64,000 nt of DNA from Candidatus Daviesbacteria bacterium (GTDB taxonomy: Bacteria > Patescibacteria > Microgenomatia > Daviesbacterales > UBA10151), in NCBI GenBank assembly GCA_016187025.1, contig JACPKM010000004.1:1-64000 (forward strand). Reading direction: 5' to 3'. Made by a program: the position numbers and the translations under genes. Under the pieces are notes generated by a model, which worked only from the letters and a program-made list of their open reading frames with translations, searched no databases and had not been told where the DNA came from. Below, one piece after another: positions 34,054 through 41,688 of the stretch (within the stretch, counting starts at the first letter, position 1; every line of letters starts with the position of its first letter).

Positions 34054-34743
34054 ATGATTATTAGAACATTTTTATTACTCAAAAATTGGTTTTTATCTTT
34101 ATCTAAGATTAAAAAAATTTTAATCATTTTTGGCATATTTTTGCTGATTTTTGGCAGTTTTTCATTAATCTTTTTAAAGTTTTTTACAAAAAACGACAAA
34201 GAAAAAACTTGGGTTTTTTCCCAAAGCTTGGTGTCAAGTTTGGCAAAACAACAAGCCCTAAATCAAATTACCGGCGGAGGACCTGCTGATTTGGATGATT
34301 TAATAAGGCTTGCTACATCGGCTGCTGTGGTTGAGCAAAATATAGTAGAAAAGCAAGGTCAAATACTTCTGACAACCGGCAGTTTTGGACAGGTTGTAGT
34401 AGATTTGCCTCAGGGAATATATAAGCTGGCCTTAAATTCTATTCCGGGGATAGACTTTACCGGTGTTCCGGAGAGAATTATTGTATATAAATCAGCCCAG
34501 GAGGTATCAATAGGCACAGCAAAAGGATCTGGTAAAGTTAAGGCTAAATCCAAGCCATTGACTACATCCAGCTTGACTTCAATGTTTACAAATCCCAACC
34601 CTTCAAGTAATTTATTTGATTCAAATAAAAAGGGAAAACTAGTTATTTCCCTGTTTTATGACAGAAATGGGAATGGGGTGAAAAATGAAAAAGAGAAAGC
34701 TTTAGAGTGGGCTGGGGTAATCATAAGCTTAAAAAAGATTTAA
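34054..34743 (+). CDS. Membrane-anchored exported protein with SdrB-like C-terminus
   Basis: 229 aa. An N-terminal membrane segment (about 20-45) precedes an extracytoplasmic region. The last 40 residues contain 'FYDRNGNGVKNEKEKALEWA', the 'D.NgNG..d..E.gl.gv' pattern of the SdrD B-type, calcium-binding Ig-like repeat, but only one truncated unit. The rest is unrecognised. It is the last plus-strand gene before the convergent AbiE pair. Confidence 0.6.
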   Translation: MIIRTFLLLKNWFLSLSKIKKILIIFGIFLLIFGSFSLIFLKFFTKNDKEKTWVFSQSLVSSLAKQQALNQITGGGPADLDDLIRLATSAAVVEQNIVEKQGQILLTTGSFGQVVVDLPQGIYKLALNSIPGIDFTGVPERIIVYKSAQEVSIGTAKGSGKVKAKSKPLTTSSLTSMFTNPNPSSNLFDSNKKGKLVISLFYDRNGNGVKNEKEKALEWAGVIISLKKI

Positions 34744-34756
34744 CTTAAGTTTGCAA

Positions 34757-35467
34757 CTACAGAAATCTTTCTATCTCCCGTTCTAAAGCTTGCTTAAAGT
34801 TTCTAATAATAGCCCAGTGTGTTTTAGGTAAATATTGTTTTAACTCATTTTCAAAGTTAATATCGGCTGTTTGTAATATTTCTTTTGCCTTTATTAAAAG
34901 GTTCCTTTTTCCTGGAAAAATTAAATTTGCCCTTAACATAAAATAGAGGTCATAAAAATCACGGGGTTTTTTGCGGTAAAAAAGTGCTGACATTTTTTCA
35001 TCAACGAGTTGGCCTTGTGATAAAGATACAATGGTATATGGAGGCACAAAATCATTTGTAACCGTTACTACCTCTCCTGTTTTTTGCCCCTCACGAAGTG
35101 ATATCTGTAGTTGTAAAGTTATACGCTCGTCAAAAATAACTGTTCCCAAATATCCTCCGCTTGTTTCTTTTGATTCGCTTAAACCTACTTTTACATTTTC
35201 TTTCTCTATTTCAGAGAGTGTACTTTCAGTTGCCTCTTCTATTTCCTGAATACCAGAATATGCCGCACTAAAATCAAGGTCTTCAGAAAATCTTGGACTT
35301 TTATATAACATCCGGAGTGCAGTCCCACCCTTAAAATAAACTGTATTGGTTTGTGGTTGTTGGTAAAAATATGATAAAAAGAGGTTTTGAAAATATTCCC
35401 TCCATATATTGACCTCATTAGTTTGGTATTTGTTTACAAGTTTAGTTAACTCTTCTTGAACAATCAT
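34757..35467 (-). CDS. abiEii: AbiEii-type nucleotidyltransferase toxin
   Basis: 236 aa. 'VYFKGGTALRMLYKSPRFSEDLDF' spans the family's GG[S/T] motif and the D-x-D metal site ('EDLDF'). The family comprises nucleotidyltransferase-like toxins of type IV toxin-antitoxin / abortive-infection systems; known members modify tRNA acceptor stems. It overlaps the upstream abiEi gene by 4 nt, the usual antitoxin-first order. It is probably a mobile defence module; no phage or IS boundary is visible. Confidence 0.88.
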   Translation of the reverse strand: MIVQEELTKLVNKYQTNEVNIWREYFQNLFLSYFYQQPQTNTVYFKGGTALRMLYKSPRFSEDLDFSAAYSGIQEIEEATESTLSEIEKENVKVGLSESKETSGGYLGTVIFDERITLQLQISLREGQKTGEVVTVTNDFVPPYTIVSLSQGQLVDEKMSALFYRKKPRDFYDLYFMLRANLIFPGKRNLLIKAKEILQTADINFENELKQYLPKTHWAIIRNFKQALEREIERFL

Positions 35468-36087
35468 ACTATCCTCTCTTTTCGGGGTGAGCTAAATAAA
35501 TTTTCTATTTTCTCACTAAGACTTTTTCTATCATACAGTTTTGCATACCTCAAGGCTTTTTCTTTACTAAGAGAGGCGATATTGAGCCTATCTAGTGATG
35601 GTCCTCTCCCGAGCGTTGCAAAATAAACATAGTCCACTAATGCTTTCTCGGGATCAGCTACCAGGAAGCTCTTGTCTCCTTCTTGTTTAAATAAGTAGCC
35701 AGTAAATGCCTTTTCTTTAATGCTGTAGTAAGAAAAAGTTTGGTTAGTTGCAGTAAACACCCTTGTTGGTTTTGTAGTAGCAGAGGTAATTTGATATGGC
35801 ATCTCGGGGAGGATATTGTAATATGCGAGAGCATAAGCAAAAGAAATATATGAGGGTTTATACAGTCTATTGGCTATTTCCCTTTCGTTTGGTGGGTTTG
35901 TTCTGAGAGTATATAATCCTTGTTTTAATCTTAAGAATAAACCCTCTTGCACTTGGGTTTCCAAGAAGTATTTAATACTGTGCGGTGGAGCTTGGAAAAT
36001 TCTGCTAAATTCAAGTGGCGTAAACATCCGTATCCCTCTTCGCAACAATTCTTCTCTAACTAATAATGGTTTCTGTAAAGTATACAT
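35464..36087 (-). CDS. abiEi: AbiEi-type antitoxin / transcriptional regulator
   Basis: 207 aa. The N-terminal winged HTH ('MFTPLEFSRIFQAPPHSIKY', then 'EGLFLRLKQGLYTL') and the AbiEi C-terminal domain ('YISFAYALAYYNILPEMPY', 'DPEKALVDYVYF') are visible. It neutralises AbiEii and autoregulates the operon. Its promoter is well defined, and an AAAGGA ribosome-binding site precedes the ATG, unlike many genes here. Confidence 0.85.
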   Translation of the reverse strand: MYTLQKPLLVREELLRRGIRMFTPLEFSRIFQAPPHSIKYFLETQVQEGLFLRLKQGLYTLRTNPPNEREIANRLYKPSYISFAYALAYYNILPEMPYQITSATTKPTRVFTATNQTFSYYSIKEKAFTGYLFKQEGDKSFLVADPEKALVDYVYFATLGRGPSLDRLNIASLSKEKALRYAKLYDRKSLSEKIENLFSSPRKERIV

Positions 36088-36107
36088 TTTTATCCTTTTC
36101 TGAAATG

Positions 36108-36137
36108 ATTATACCATATATGAATAATCTTTGTCGA
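36108..36137 (-). promoter_or_regulatory. abiE promoter
   Basis: On the minus strand TCGACA (36137-36132), an 18-nt spacer and a perfect TATAAT (36113-36108) with extended TGg. ATG-proximal AAAGGA serves as Shine-Dalgarno. A TTGACA at 36142-36147 on the plus strand may be the -35 of the gene at 36179. Confidence 0.55.
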
Positions 36138-36178
36138 GACCTTGACAAAGTCATCTGATATATGCCAATAATAAATTA

Positions 36179-36430
36179 ATGCCTAAAATATCACAAAATG
36201 GTATTATTCATATAAGTTCCCTTTTACCAATTGTAATTCTTCTCCTGGGTCTTGCTGCAGCTTTATACCTTATTGCAAATCCGGCAGTTTTTAGTCCCAA
36301 GGCAGATTATAAATCAGACCCTTCGCAGGCAGTTTCTATTAATGGCAAAAAATGCCAAAACAGTAGCTGTGAGGTTGAAGCAACAGATGTTGAGTTGATA
36401 ATTGATGTAAATGGTTTGAATTCGCAGTAA
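36179..36430 (+). CDS. Small exported protein, signal-anchor type
   Basis: 83 aa. A hydrophobic segment (about 13-35, 'SLLPIVILLLGLAAALYLI') is followed by 'NPAVFSPKADYKS' and a short Cys-containing tail ('GKKCQNSSCEVEATDVEL'). The N-terminus resembles the 'P...LLG.AAA.YL' signal anchors of other exported proteins in the window. It lies 4 nt upstream of the Cys-rich 644-aa protein and probably forms an operon with it. It may be the N-terminal remnant of a larger surface protein. Confidence 0.6.
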   Translation: MPKISQNGIIHISSLLPIVILLLGLAAALYLIANPAVFSPKADYKSDPSQAVSINGKKCQNSSCEVEATDVELIIDVNGLNSQ

Positions 36431-36434
36431 ATTT

Positions 36435-38369
36435 ATGAAAAAAGGGCTTTTATCTTTAGCTTTCTTTCTTGCATTAGGGTTATTTTTATTTCCTGTTAAT
36501 GTGCAGGTTGTTGAAGCTGCAGAAGAATGTCCTCCAGCTTGGGGAAAGCCTTACCCTTGGTGGGAAGAAGGATGTTACGAACAAGGCAAAGGTATTTTTG
36601 GTCAATGCCAGATGCCACTCCTTACTTTCGATCTTGACCCTCTCGCTAAGCGATTTCCGGCAAGTGCATGTGGTAGAGACGAAAAAAGCGTCCCAGTTAC
36701 TCCTAGCCAACCATCCAAACCTAATGAGATTTTAAATCTTAATGCTATGCAGATTTCTACAGCTATAAGGGATTTGTGTGGTGAGGATAAGGAAAAATGT
36801 AGAGATGAAGTAAAATCTTGTGTAAGCGGACTAAAGGAGGACATTACTAAAAGCACAATTGAATCTTGTTTCAAGGTATACACAGTGAAAGCTGAGCAAG
36901 AAAGAACCTCTGTGCAACCTCTACCCGAAGTAAGACAAGCCTCTGAAGGGAATAGTGTAATAACTGGTAACTACGATTGTGAGAAAGCAACAGATAATAA
37001 TGCTTTTTGTAGTAATAAATATGGTAATGGGTCTTTGTGTATCCCTGCTGGCAGAAAAACTGATGATGGTTGCACTGCTCCAAGTCAGACATCGCAATCA
37101 ACAGAAAGAACAGACACTAGAGAAGTTTCACCACCCCAGGTAGCTCCCAGGGCTGCTGTTTCTCCCACTGAAGAAGAAGGGCCTGGATGTGACGGGGTAG
37201 ATTCTGTTTGGGGTATTTGGGAAAAGGGGGATGATGGTACTTTCAGTAAATTAAAACAAGTCAAATCAAGGTCTACAAATGATCCTCAGTGCGGATTCAA
37301 ACTTTCCCAGGCACAACAAGATGAAATAGCTGTTCTAGAAAAAGACAGGCAGCAAGCCCAGCAGCAGGCCGAAAAACCAAAAATAAAAGAGGTCAAGGTA
37401 AATGGTAACCAGGTTGATATAAAAAATACTAAGGTTAAGCTTAATCTTTTGGATCTATGTAAAAAGTTAGATTCCAGCTGTACAGAAAAAACACTGAAAC
37501 CAGTTACACTTGATATTGAATTAAAATTTACTGATGGCTCAACCAAAAGAATTGCTTTAATCCTTAAGCCTGCCGGGTCTTTAGGTAAGAAGGATGAGGC
37601 TAAGGGTTTGATTCAAATTGGCCAAAGTGGTTGTACCCAAGATTCTCAATGCCAAATTCCTTCAGGAGATAGTAGGGGTTATTGTTGTACAGGTAGTAGC
37701 TGTGGAGACAAAAAAGGAAAATGTACAACTAAAGACGGAAGTTTAACCTCTTCCTCCTCAAACAGCGGTAGTTCAGCCCCTTCCAGTAACAAAGGGTCTG
37801 GAGAGTCCTGCAAAAGCAACAAGGAATGCCGTGATGGTTTGATTTGTATTGGGGAGAATGATTCGAGAGATTTCGGCTTGCCTAAAGATAAGTGTTACCC
37901 AAACCCTAAAACTAGCAGTAAGCTGCCGGATGGGGCAGATTGCGTGTCAAATGCCCAATGTGTATCAGGTGATTGCAGGACAGGAGGTACATGTGATACT
38001 CCGGGGGGATGCAAGGGTAAATGTATAGGAGGGGGAAAACCCGGGGAGTTTTGCAGGCATGATTCGGAGTGCCCTTCAGGGTATTTCTGTCCCGGGAATA
38101 ATGAGGCTGCGAAGTTAAATATCCAAAACGACAGATGCACCCCCTTATCTGTCAGAGGTTCCGGAGGAGGCAGTACGTCAGGAGGAAATTCCGGAGGTAG
38201 CAGCTCTTCATCTTCAAACAGTTGTGGAACAACTCAAAGGCAGCCTTCCGGAAGTAAATGCTTGGGTGAATCATGCTCACAGGACTCTGAATGTAAAACA
38301 GGATACTGTTGTACTGGATCCAGCTGCACCAATAGAGGAAAGTGTACCAATGCAAATGGTAGTATATAA
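36435..38369 (+). CDS. Secreted cysteine-rich repeat protein
   Basis: 644 aa. A cleavable-type signal peptide (about 1-28, ending 'VQVVEAAEE') is followed by Cys-containing and Gln-rich linkers, a beta-type central segment ('KVNGNQVDIKNTKVKLNLLD'), then several small disulfide modules of the pattern 'C..d.qC..gyCC.gs.C...kGkC' and 'C..d.eC.sGyfC'. These resemble Dickkopf/colipase-like or 'C-x5-C-x2-G-xC' cell-surface modules. Ser/Gly linkers separate them. Function unknown; it is probably a surface adhesin. It ends at a bidirectional terminator shared with rplL. Confidence 0.75.
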   Translation: MKKGLLSLAFFLALGLFLFPVNVQVVEAAEECPPAWGKPYPWWEEGCYEQGKGIFGQCQMPLLTFDLDPLAKRFPASACGRDEKSVPVTPSQPSKPNEILNLNAMQISTAIRDLCGEDKEKCRDEVKSCVSGLKEDITKSTIESCFKVYTVKAEQERTSVQPLPEVRQASEGNSVITGNYDCEKATDNNAFCSNKYGNGSLCIPAGRKTDDGCTAPSQTSQSTERTDTREVSPPQVAPRAAVSPTEEEGPGCDGVDSVWGIWEKGDDGTFSKLKQVKSRSTNDPQCGFKLSQAQQDEIAVLEKDRQQAQQQAEKPKIKEVKVNGNQVDIKNTKVKLNLLDLCKKLDSSCTEKTLKPVTLDIELKFTDGSTKRIALILKPAGSLGKKDEAKGLIQIGQSGCTQDSQCQIPSGDSRGYCCTGSSCGDKKGKCTTKDGSLTSSSSNSGSSAPSSNKGSGESCKSNKECRDGLICIGENDSRDFGLPKDKCYPNPKTSSKLPDGADCVSNAQCVSGDCRTGGTCDTPGGCKGKCIGGGKPGEFCRHDSECPSGYFCPGNNEAAKLNIQNDRCTPLSVRGSGGGSTSGGNSGGSSSSSSNSCGTTQRQPSGSKCLGESCSQDSECKTGYCCTGSSCTNRGKCTNANGSI

Positions 38370-38381
38370 CTGCTGGTAACG

Positions 38382-38417
38382 AAAAAACCGTCACTCTTTT
38401 TAGGAAATGGCGGTTTT
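38382..38417. terminator. Bidirectional terminator between the Cys-rich gene and rplL
   Basis: The stem AAAAACCGTCA (38383-38393) / TGGCGGTTTT (38408-38417), with one G-U pair, has an A-tract on one side and a T-tract on the other. It sits between convergent genes, serving both strands. Confidence 0.65.
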
Positions 38418-38437
38418 AATTGGTTTAATTACCAAAC

Positions 38438-38890
38438 TTACTGCAACTCTACAGTTGCACCTGCGGCTGTTAATTTGGTCTTTGCTTCTTCAGCGGTAGC
38501 CTTGTTTACTGACTCCAAAACCGGTTTTGGAGCAGCCTCTACCAAATCTTTAGCTTCTTTCAAGCCTAAAGTTGGTACAAGTTCTCTCACTGCTTTAATC
38601 ACTGCAATTTTATTGGCGCCTGCGCCCGATAAAATAACATTAAAAGAAGTTTTTTCCTCAACTGGTTCACCTGCTGCAGTACCATTTGAAGGAGCTGCTA
38701 CAGCGACTGCTGCTGATGCAGAAACACCAAACTTATCTTCTAATGCATGAACCAAATCAGCTAACTCCAATACAGAGAGTTTTTCGATTGACTCCATGAT
38801 TTTTTCTAAGTTAGCAGAAATCTGTTTACCAGCTTTCTTTTCTTCAGCTGGTGACTCTTCGGCTTGTTGGTTTTGTGTATCGTCTGCCAT
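38438..38890 (-). CDS. rplL: Ribosomal protein L7/L12
   Basis: 150 aa. The N-terminal dimerisation domain ('LEKIMESIEKLSVLELADLV'), Ala-rich hinge ('AAVAVAAPSNGTAAG') and C-terminal factor-binding domain ('KIAVIKAVRELVPTLGLKEA', 'AKDLVEAAPKPV') are all present. A charged extension of about 27 residues precedes the usual start region. It forms the ribosomal stalk with L10. It follows rplJ by 79 nt. The rest of the canonical cluster (rplA, rplK, nusG, secE) lies about 15 kb upstream, beyond the island. Confidence 0.97.
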   Translation of the reverse strand: MADDTQNQQAEESPAEEKKAGKQISANLEKIMESIEKLSVLELADLVHALEDKFGVSASAAVAVAAPSNGTAAGEPVEEKTSFNVILSGAGANKIAVIKAVRELVPTLGLKEAKDLVEAAPKPVLESVNKATAEEAKTKLTAAGATVELQ

Positions 38891-38969
38891 TTGGTTGGGT
38901 TGTAGGTTTTAGGTGGTAGGTGGTAGTTTTCTTATAATTACTACAACCTACTCACTACACACTACAATC

Positions 38970-39533
38970 TTACTGTTCACCTCCCTTCTTCTTTTGAATT
39001 TCTGATAACGCATATACTAAATTACGTAAATTACCTTGTAAAACTCCGACAATTCCTTTTAATGGAGCAGCTAAAACACCCACCACCTGCCCTCTTAACT
39101 CGTTTTTTCCGGGTAAGCTGGACAGTTGGGTAACTTTGCTTGCAGATAGGGCATCACTACCTAAAAAGCCACCTAAAACCTTGCCAAGCTCGTTATCTTT
39201 GAATGTTTTGACCAAAATTTTTATAGGAGTAATTTCATCATCATATGCAAACAGGGTGGCGGTAGGGCCGTCTAAGAGGGAATTTTCAACGCTTCGATCT
39301 TTCGAAAGGGAAGCTCCGCTTATTTTCAATTTACAATTTTCAATTGATCTCTGAAGAAGCGTATTCTTAGTAATATTAAACTCGGCATTTTGTTCACGCA
39401 GCTTATTCCTTAGATCAGACAGCTGTTTCATAGTCATGCCTTTGTAATCGGCAAAAACCAAGGCTTTAGCCCTTGTTAGCTTTTCTTGTAATTTTGTAAC
39501 TGATTCGATCTTTTGTGCTCGTGTTTTTGGCAT
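38970..39533 (-). CDS. rplJ: Ribosomal protein L10
   Basis: 187 aa stalk base protein. 'ALVFADYKGMTMKQLSDLRNKLR' and 'GPTATLFAYDDEITPIKIL' are the family signatures. An insertion of about 20 residues (about 64-86, including 'IENCKLKISG') separates 'NTLLQRS' from 'LLDGPTA'. Its first part is encoded by a copy of the CAATTTA-type repeat, so a repeat has been absorbed into an essential gene. It has its own strong promoter and an L10-leader-like hairpin, consistent with transcription independent of rplA. Confidence 0.96.
   Translation of the reverse strand: MPKTRAQKIESVTKLQEKLTRAKALVFADYKGMTMKQLSDLRNKLREQNAEFNITKNTLLQRSIENCKLKISGASLSKDRSVENSLLDGPTATLFAYDDEITPIKILVKTFKDNELGKVLGGFLGSDALSASKVTQLSSLPGKNELRGQVVGVLAAPLKGIVGVLQGNLRNLVYALSEIQKKKGGEQ
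39321..39346. repeat. CAATTTA-type repeat inside rplJ
   Basis: TTTTCAATTTACAATTTTCAATT lies inside the L10 coding sequence and encodes part of the extra loop (reads as 'IENCKLKI' on the minus strand). It has the same word family as the intergenic copies. Confidence 0.75.
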
Positions 39534-39540
39534 TTTTTGC

Positions 39541-39583
39541 TTCGGTAGGATTTAGTTGGGCACCTACTGTCTTAAGCTAAAAT
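39541..39583 (-). promoter_or_regulatory. L10 leader-like RNA element
   Basis: In the rplJ 5' leader, minus strand: GACAGTAGGTGCC, a short loop, then TCCTACCGAAG. GTAGG pairs with CCTAC just before the start codon. This resembles the ribosomal protein L10 leader, where excess L10(L12)4 binds and represses translation. A covariance search would settle it. Confidence 0.5.
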
Positions 39584-39612
39584 ATTCTACCTTACGTTTG
39601 TTTGCTTGTCAA
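39584..39612 (-). promoter_or_regulatory. rplJ-rplL promoter
   Basis: On the minus strand TTGACA (39612-39607), a 17-nt spacer and TAGAAT (39589-39584), about 50 nt before the ATG. It is one of the best consensus promoters in the window and starts immediately before the stop codon of the dockerin gene. Confidence 0.7.
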
Positions 39613-39613
39613 T

Positions 39614-40513
39614 CTATTTTGGTACCCAGATCCAATAACCTGACTGGTTTGAAGGATGAATCGAAGGTGGGTTATTAGGGCCTCCAATGGCTTTAGTATC
39701 TGGTACCAAATATGCAGATGAGGATGATTCTTGTCTGGGGGTAGAGCTCCAGACTCCGGTTGCTCCAACTGCTCCTTGGTTTTTTAGGATGATTGAAAGA
39801 TCCATGTTGTTTATCACGCCGTCCTTGTTTAAATCTATATTATCATTCCAACTGGTAGAGGAGGGTGTTGTTCCAAAAGCAGATTTCGCAATATCTGAAT
39901 CTGCAGTATTTATCATATTGTCTTCATTTAAATCTCCACTTAACAGATTCACAACATCTCCGTTATTTAGATTTGTTTTGGTAGGTGACATTAAGAAAGC
40001 TGATGCTGTAGCAATTTGAGCAGGCCCTTTAATAATTGCTGTATAGGTATTGTTTGGGGTAAGTCCAGCCAGGGAGATATTGTCAAATTCACCAGATGTC
40101 GGTAGGTCAATGGTAAAGCTTAATAGATACTTAGGGCTGGTATTTACTGCGCCCTCTATTATTCCTACAAACATCTTTGCATTTTGCTTATCCCCTGGCC
40201 TTCCTTGTAAACTCAATTTAATACTTAAAGTAGGTCCAAATGATACAGAAAGTGTAGGCGGGTCTGATGATTGGGGAGTGGGAGAAGCCTCAGTGGTATC
40301 CTGTTCTGAAAGAAGTTTTAGTTCATCAATTGGTGATAGCTTCTCCTCAGGTATGGCAGAAGGGGTACTGATGGTAAAAGTCTTTTTAACAGCTTGAGAG
40401 GCTGATGATTTAATTGTTTGGTTTTGTGAGGCAAGATATGCTCCCACAGGAATAGAAAGCACTAAAAAAATATACACTCCTAAAATAACCCTGATCTTAG
40501 TAGAGGAGAACAT
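39614..40513 (-). CDS. Exported dockerin-domain protein
   Basis: 299 aa. The N-terminal signal anchor ('LSIPVGAYLASQNQTIKSSA', about 20-39) is followed by a Ser/Pro-rich linker, a cohesin- or Ig-like beta region (about 85-190) and a type I dockerin: two calcium loops, 'GDLNEDNMINTADSDIAKS' and 'IDLNKDGVINNMDLSIILKN', separated by about 37 residues. Dockerins bind cohesins or assemble surface complexes; no separate cohesin gene is in view. The signal anchor shares a pattern with the giant at 24443. It lies at the rplJ-proximal edge of the island. Confidence 0.82.
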   Translation of the reverse strand: MFSSTKIRVILGVYIFLVLSIPVGAYLASQNQTIKSSASQAVKKTFTISTPSAIPEEKLSPIDELKLLSEQDTTEASPTPQSSDPPTLSVSFGPTLSIKLSLQGRPGDKQNAKMFVGIIEGAVNTSPKYLLSFTIDLPTSGEFDNISLAGLTPNNTYTAIIKGPAQIATASAFLMSPTKTNLNNGDVVNLLSGDLNEDNMINTADSDIAKSAFGTTPSSTSWNDNIDLNKDGVINNMDLSIILKNQGAVGATGVWSSTPRQESSSSAYLVPDTKAIGGPNNPPSIHPSNQSGYWIWVPK

Positions 40514-40522
40514 ACCTTAATC

Positions 40523-40555
40523 ATACAATTTACAATTCACAATTTTCAATTTACG
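40523..40555. repeat. CAATTTA-type repeat upstream of the dockerin gene
   Basis: Tandem, slightly degenerate heptamers (ACAATTTACAATTCACAATTTTCAATTTA) lie in the intergenic space between the divergent dockerin and flippase genes. Confidence 0.7.
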
Positions 40556-40598
40556 TTTTTGTTTACAAAAAGGAAAGCTATGCTTACGTTTTAATCCG

Positions 40599-40627
40599 TT
40601 GATTAAAAGGAATGCTTTGCATACAAT
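40599..40627 (+). promoter_or_regulatory. Promoter of the flippase-like gene
   Basis: TTGATT (40599-40604), a 17-nt spacer and TACAAT (40622-40627). The ATG at 40641 is 13 nt further on. Confidence 0.55.
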
Positions 40628-40640
40628 CTAAATTAGATAA

Positions 40641-41642
40641 ATGAATAAAAGCTCTATCTTAAAAATACTAATTAATACTGTAATAGGCGTTGTCTTAATC
40701 CTAATTTGGCTTCAGTTTGTTGATATCAATCAAATTATAGGCGCTATTTTAAAAGCCAATTTTGTTTTGCTTTTGCCTGCATTTTTATTTATGTTTTTGT
40801 CTTTGTTTGTCAGGTCAGTCCGTTTAAAGATATTTTTGGCACCAGTAAAGAAAGTGAGTTTAAAAGATTTAACTTTATTAAATGGGGTAGGAATTATGCT
40901 GAATTTTTTAATCCCTATCAGGGCAGGGGAGGTGGCAAAGGGGCTGTATCTTAACACTCAATATGGCCTGCCTTTGGGAAAATCAATTATTTGGATATTT
41001 TTAGATAGGTTCATAGATTTTATGATGGTTTTGGTAATGGCCTCAGTTTTACTATTTGTTGTTCCTACTAAACTGAATGAAACATTTACTCTGACACTTA
41101 CTGTCATTGCTTTAGGAGTAATAATGATAACTTATTTGATGATCTATCAAGTAGATTTTACTAAAAAATTAATCAAATTTTTGAAGCCTTTACTAATAAT
41201 AAATATTATAAAGATATACTTTGATAGGTTTACTAACTTCTTTCTGGATACTTTTTCCATCTTAAAAAGATCTCCGCTGGATATAACAAAATTTGCCTTT
41301 TTATCCTTTTTATCCTACATAGCTGATGCTCTTATTTGGTATTTTACTTTTTTGTCTTTGGGATATCCCCAGCAGTTTCCAAAGATGTTTTTAGGACAGG
41401 TTTTATCTGCTTTGACATACTTAGTACCTGCTGCCCCTGGATACGTTGGGTCAGCTGAGGCCTCAGGATCTTTAATTTTATCAGGGGTTTTTGATGTACC
41501 AGTAAATATTGCCTCAGCCATGGTAGTTTTATTTCATATGGCCTCAGCCATCTATATAATTTTGTTTGGTATAATCTCACTTTACGGGATAAAAATTGAC
41601 CTGAGTTTAATCTTCAACAAAGCCCTTAAGAGGGAAAAATAA
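40641..41642 (+). CDS. Lysylphosphatidylglycerol synthase-TM / AglD-like (UPF0104) membrane protein
   Basis: 333 aa with about eight membrane segments. Characteristic features are 'NFLIPIRAGEVAKGLYLN' (conserved 'P.raGe..r...l'), 'IFLDRFIDFMMVL' and 'YLVPAAPGYVGSAEASGSLI' (the 'P..pg.lG..E' motif). The family includes lipid flippase or transfer proteins in envelope glycolipid metabolism. The substrate is unknown. It lies 46 nt upstream of the giant fibre gene on the same strand, so a role in envelope assembly for that system is possible. Confidence 0.82.
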   Translation: MNKSSILKILINTVIGVVLILIWLQFVDINQIIGAILKANFVLLLPAFLFMFLSLFVRSVRLKIFLAPVKKVSLKDLTLLNGVGIMLNFLIPIRAGEVAKGLYLNTQYGLPLGKSIIWIFLDRFIDFMMVLVMASVLLFVVPTKLNETFTLTLTVIALGVIMITYLMIYQVDFTKKLIKFLKPLLIINIIKIYFDRFTNFFLDTFSILKRSPLDITKFAFLSFLSYIADALIWYFTFLSLGYPQQFPKMFLGQVLSALTYLVPAAPGYVGSAEASGSLILSGVFDVPVNIASAMVVLFHMASAIYIILFGIISLYGIKIDLSLIFNKALKREK

Positions 41643-41688
41643 CCGGTATTGACATCTTTTCATATTCCTTGGTACGTTTAATATAATA

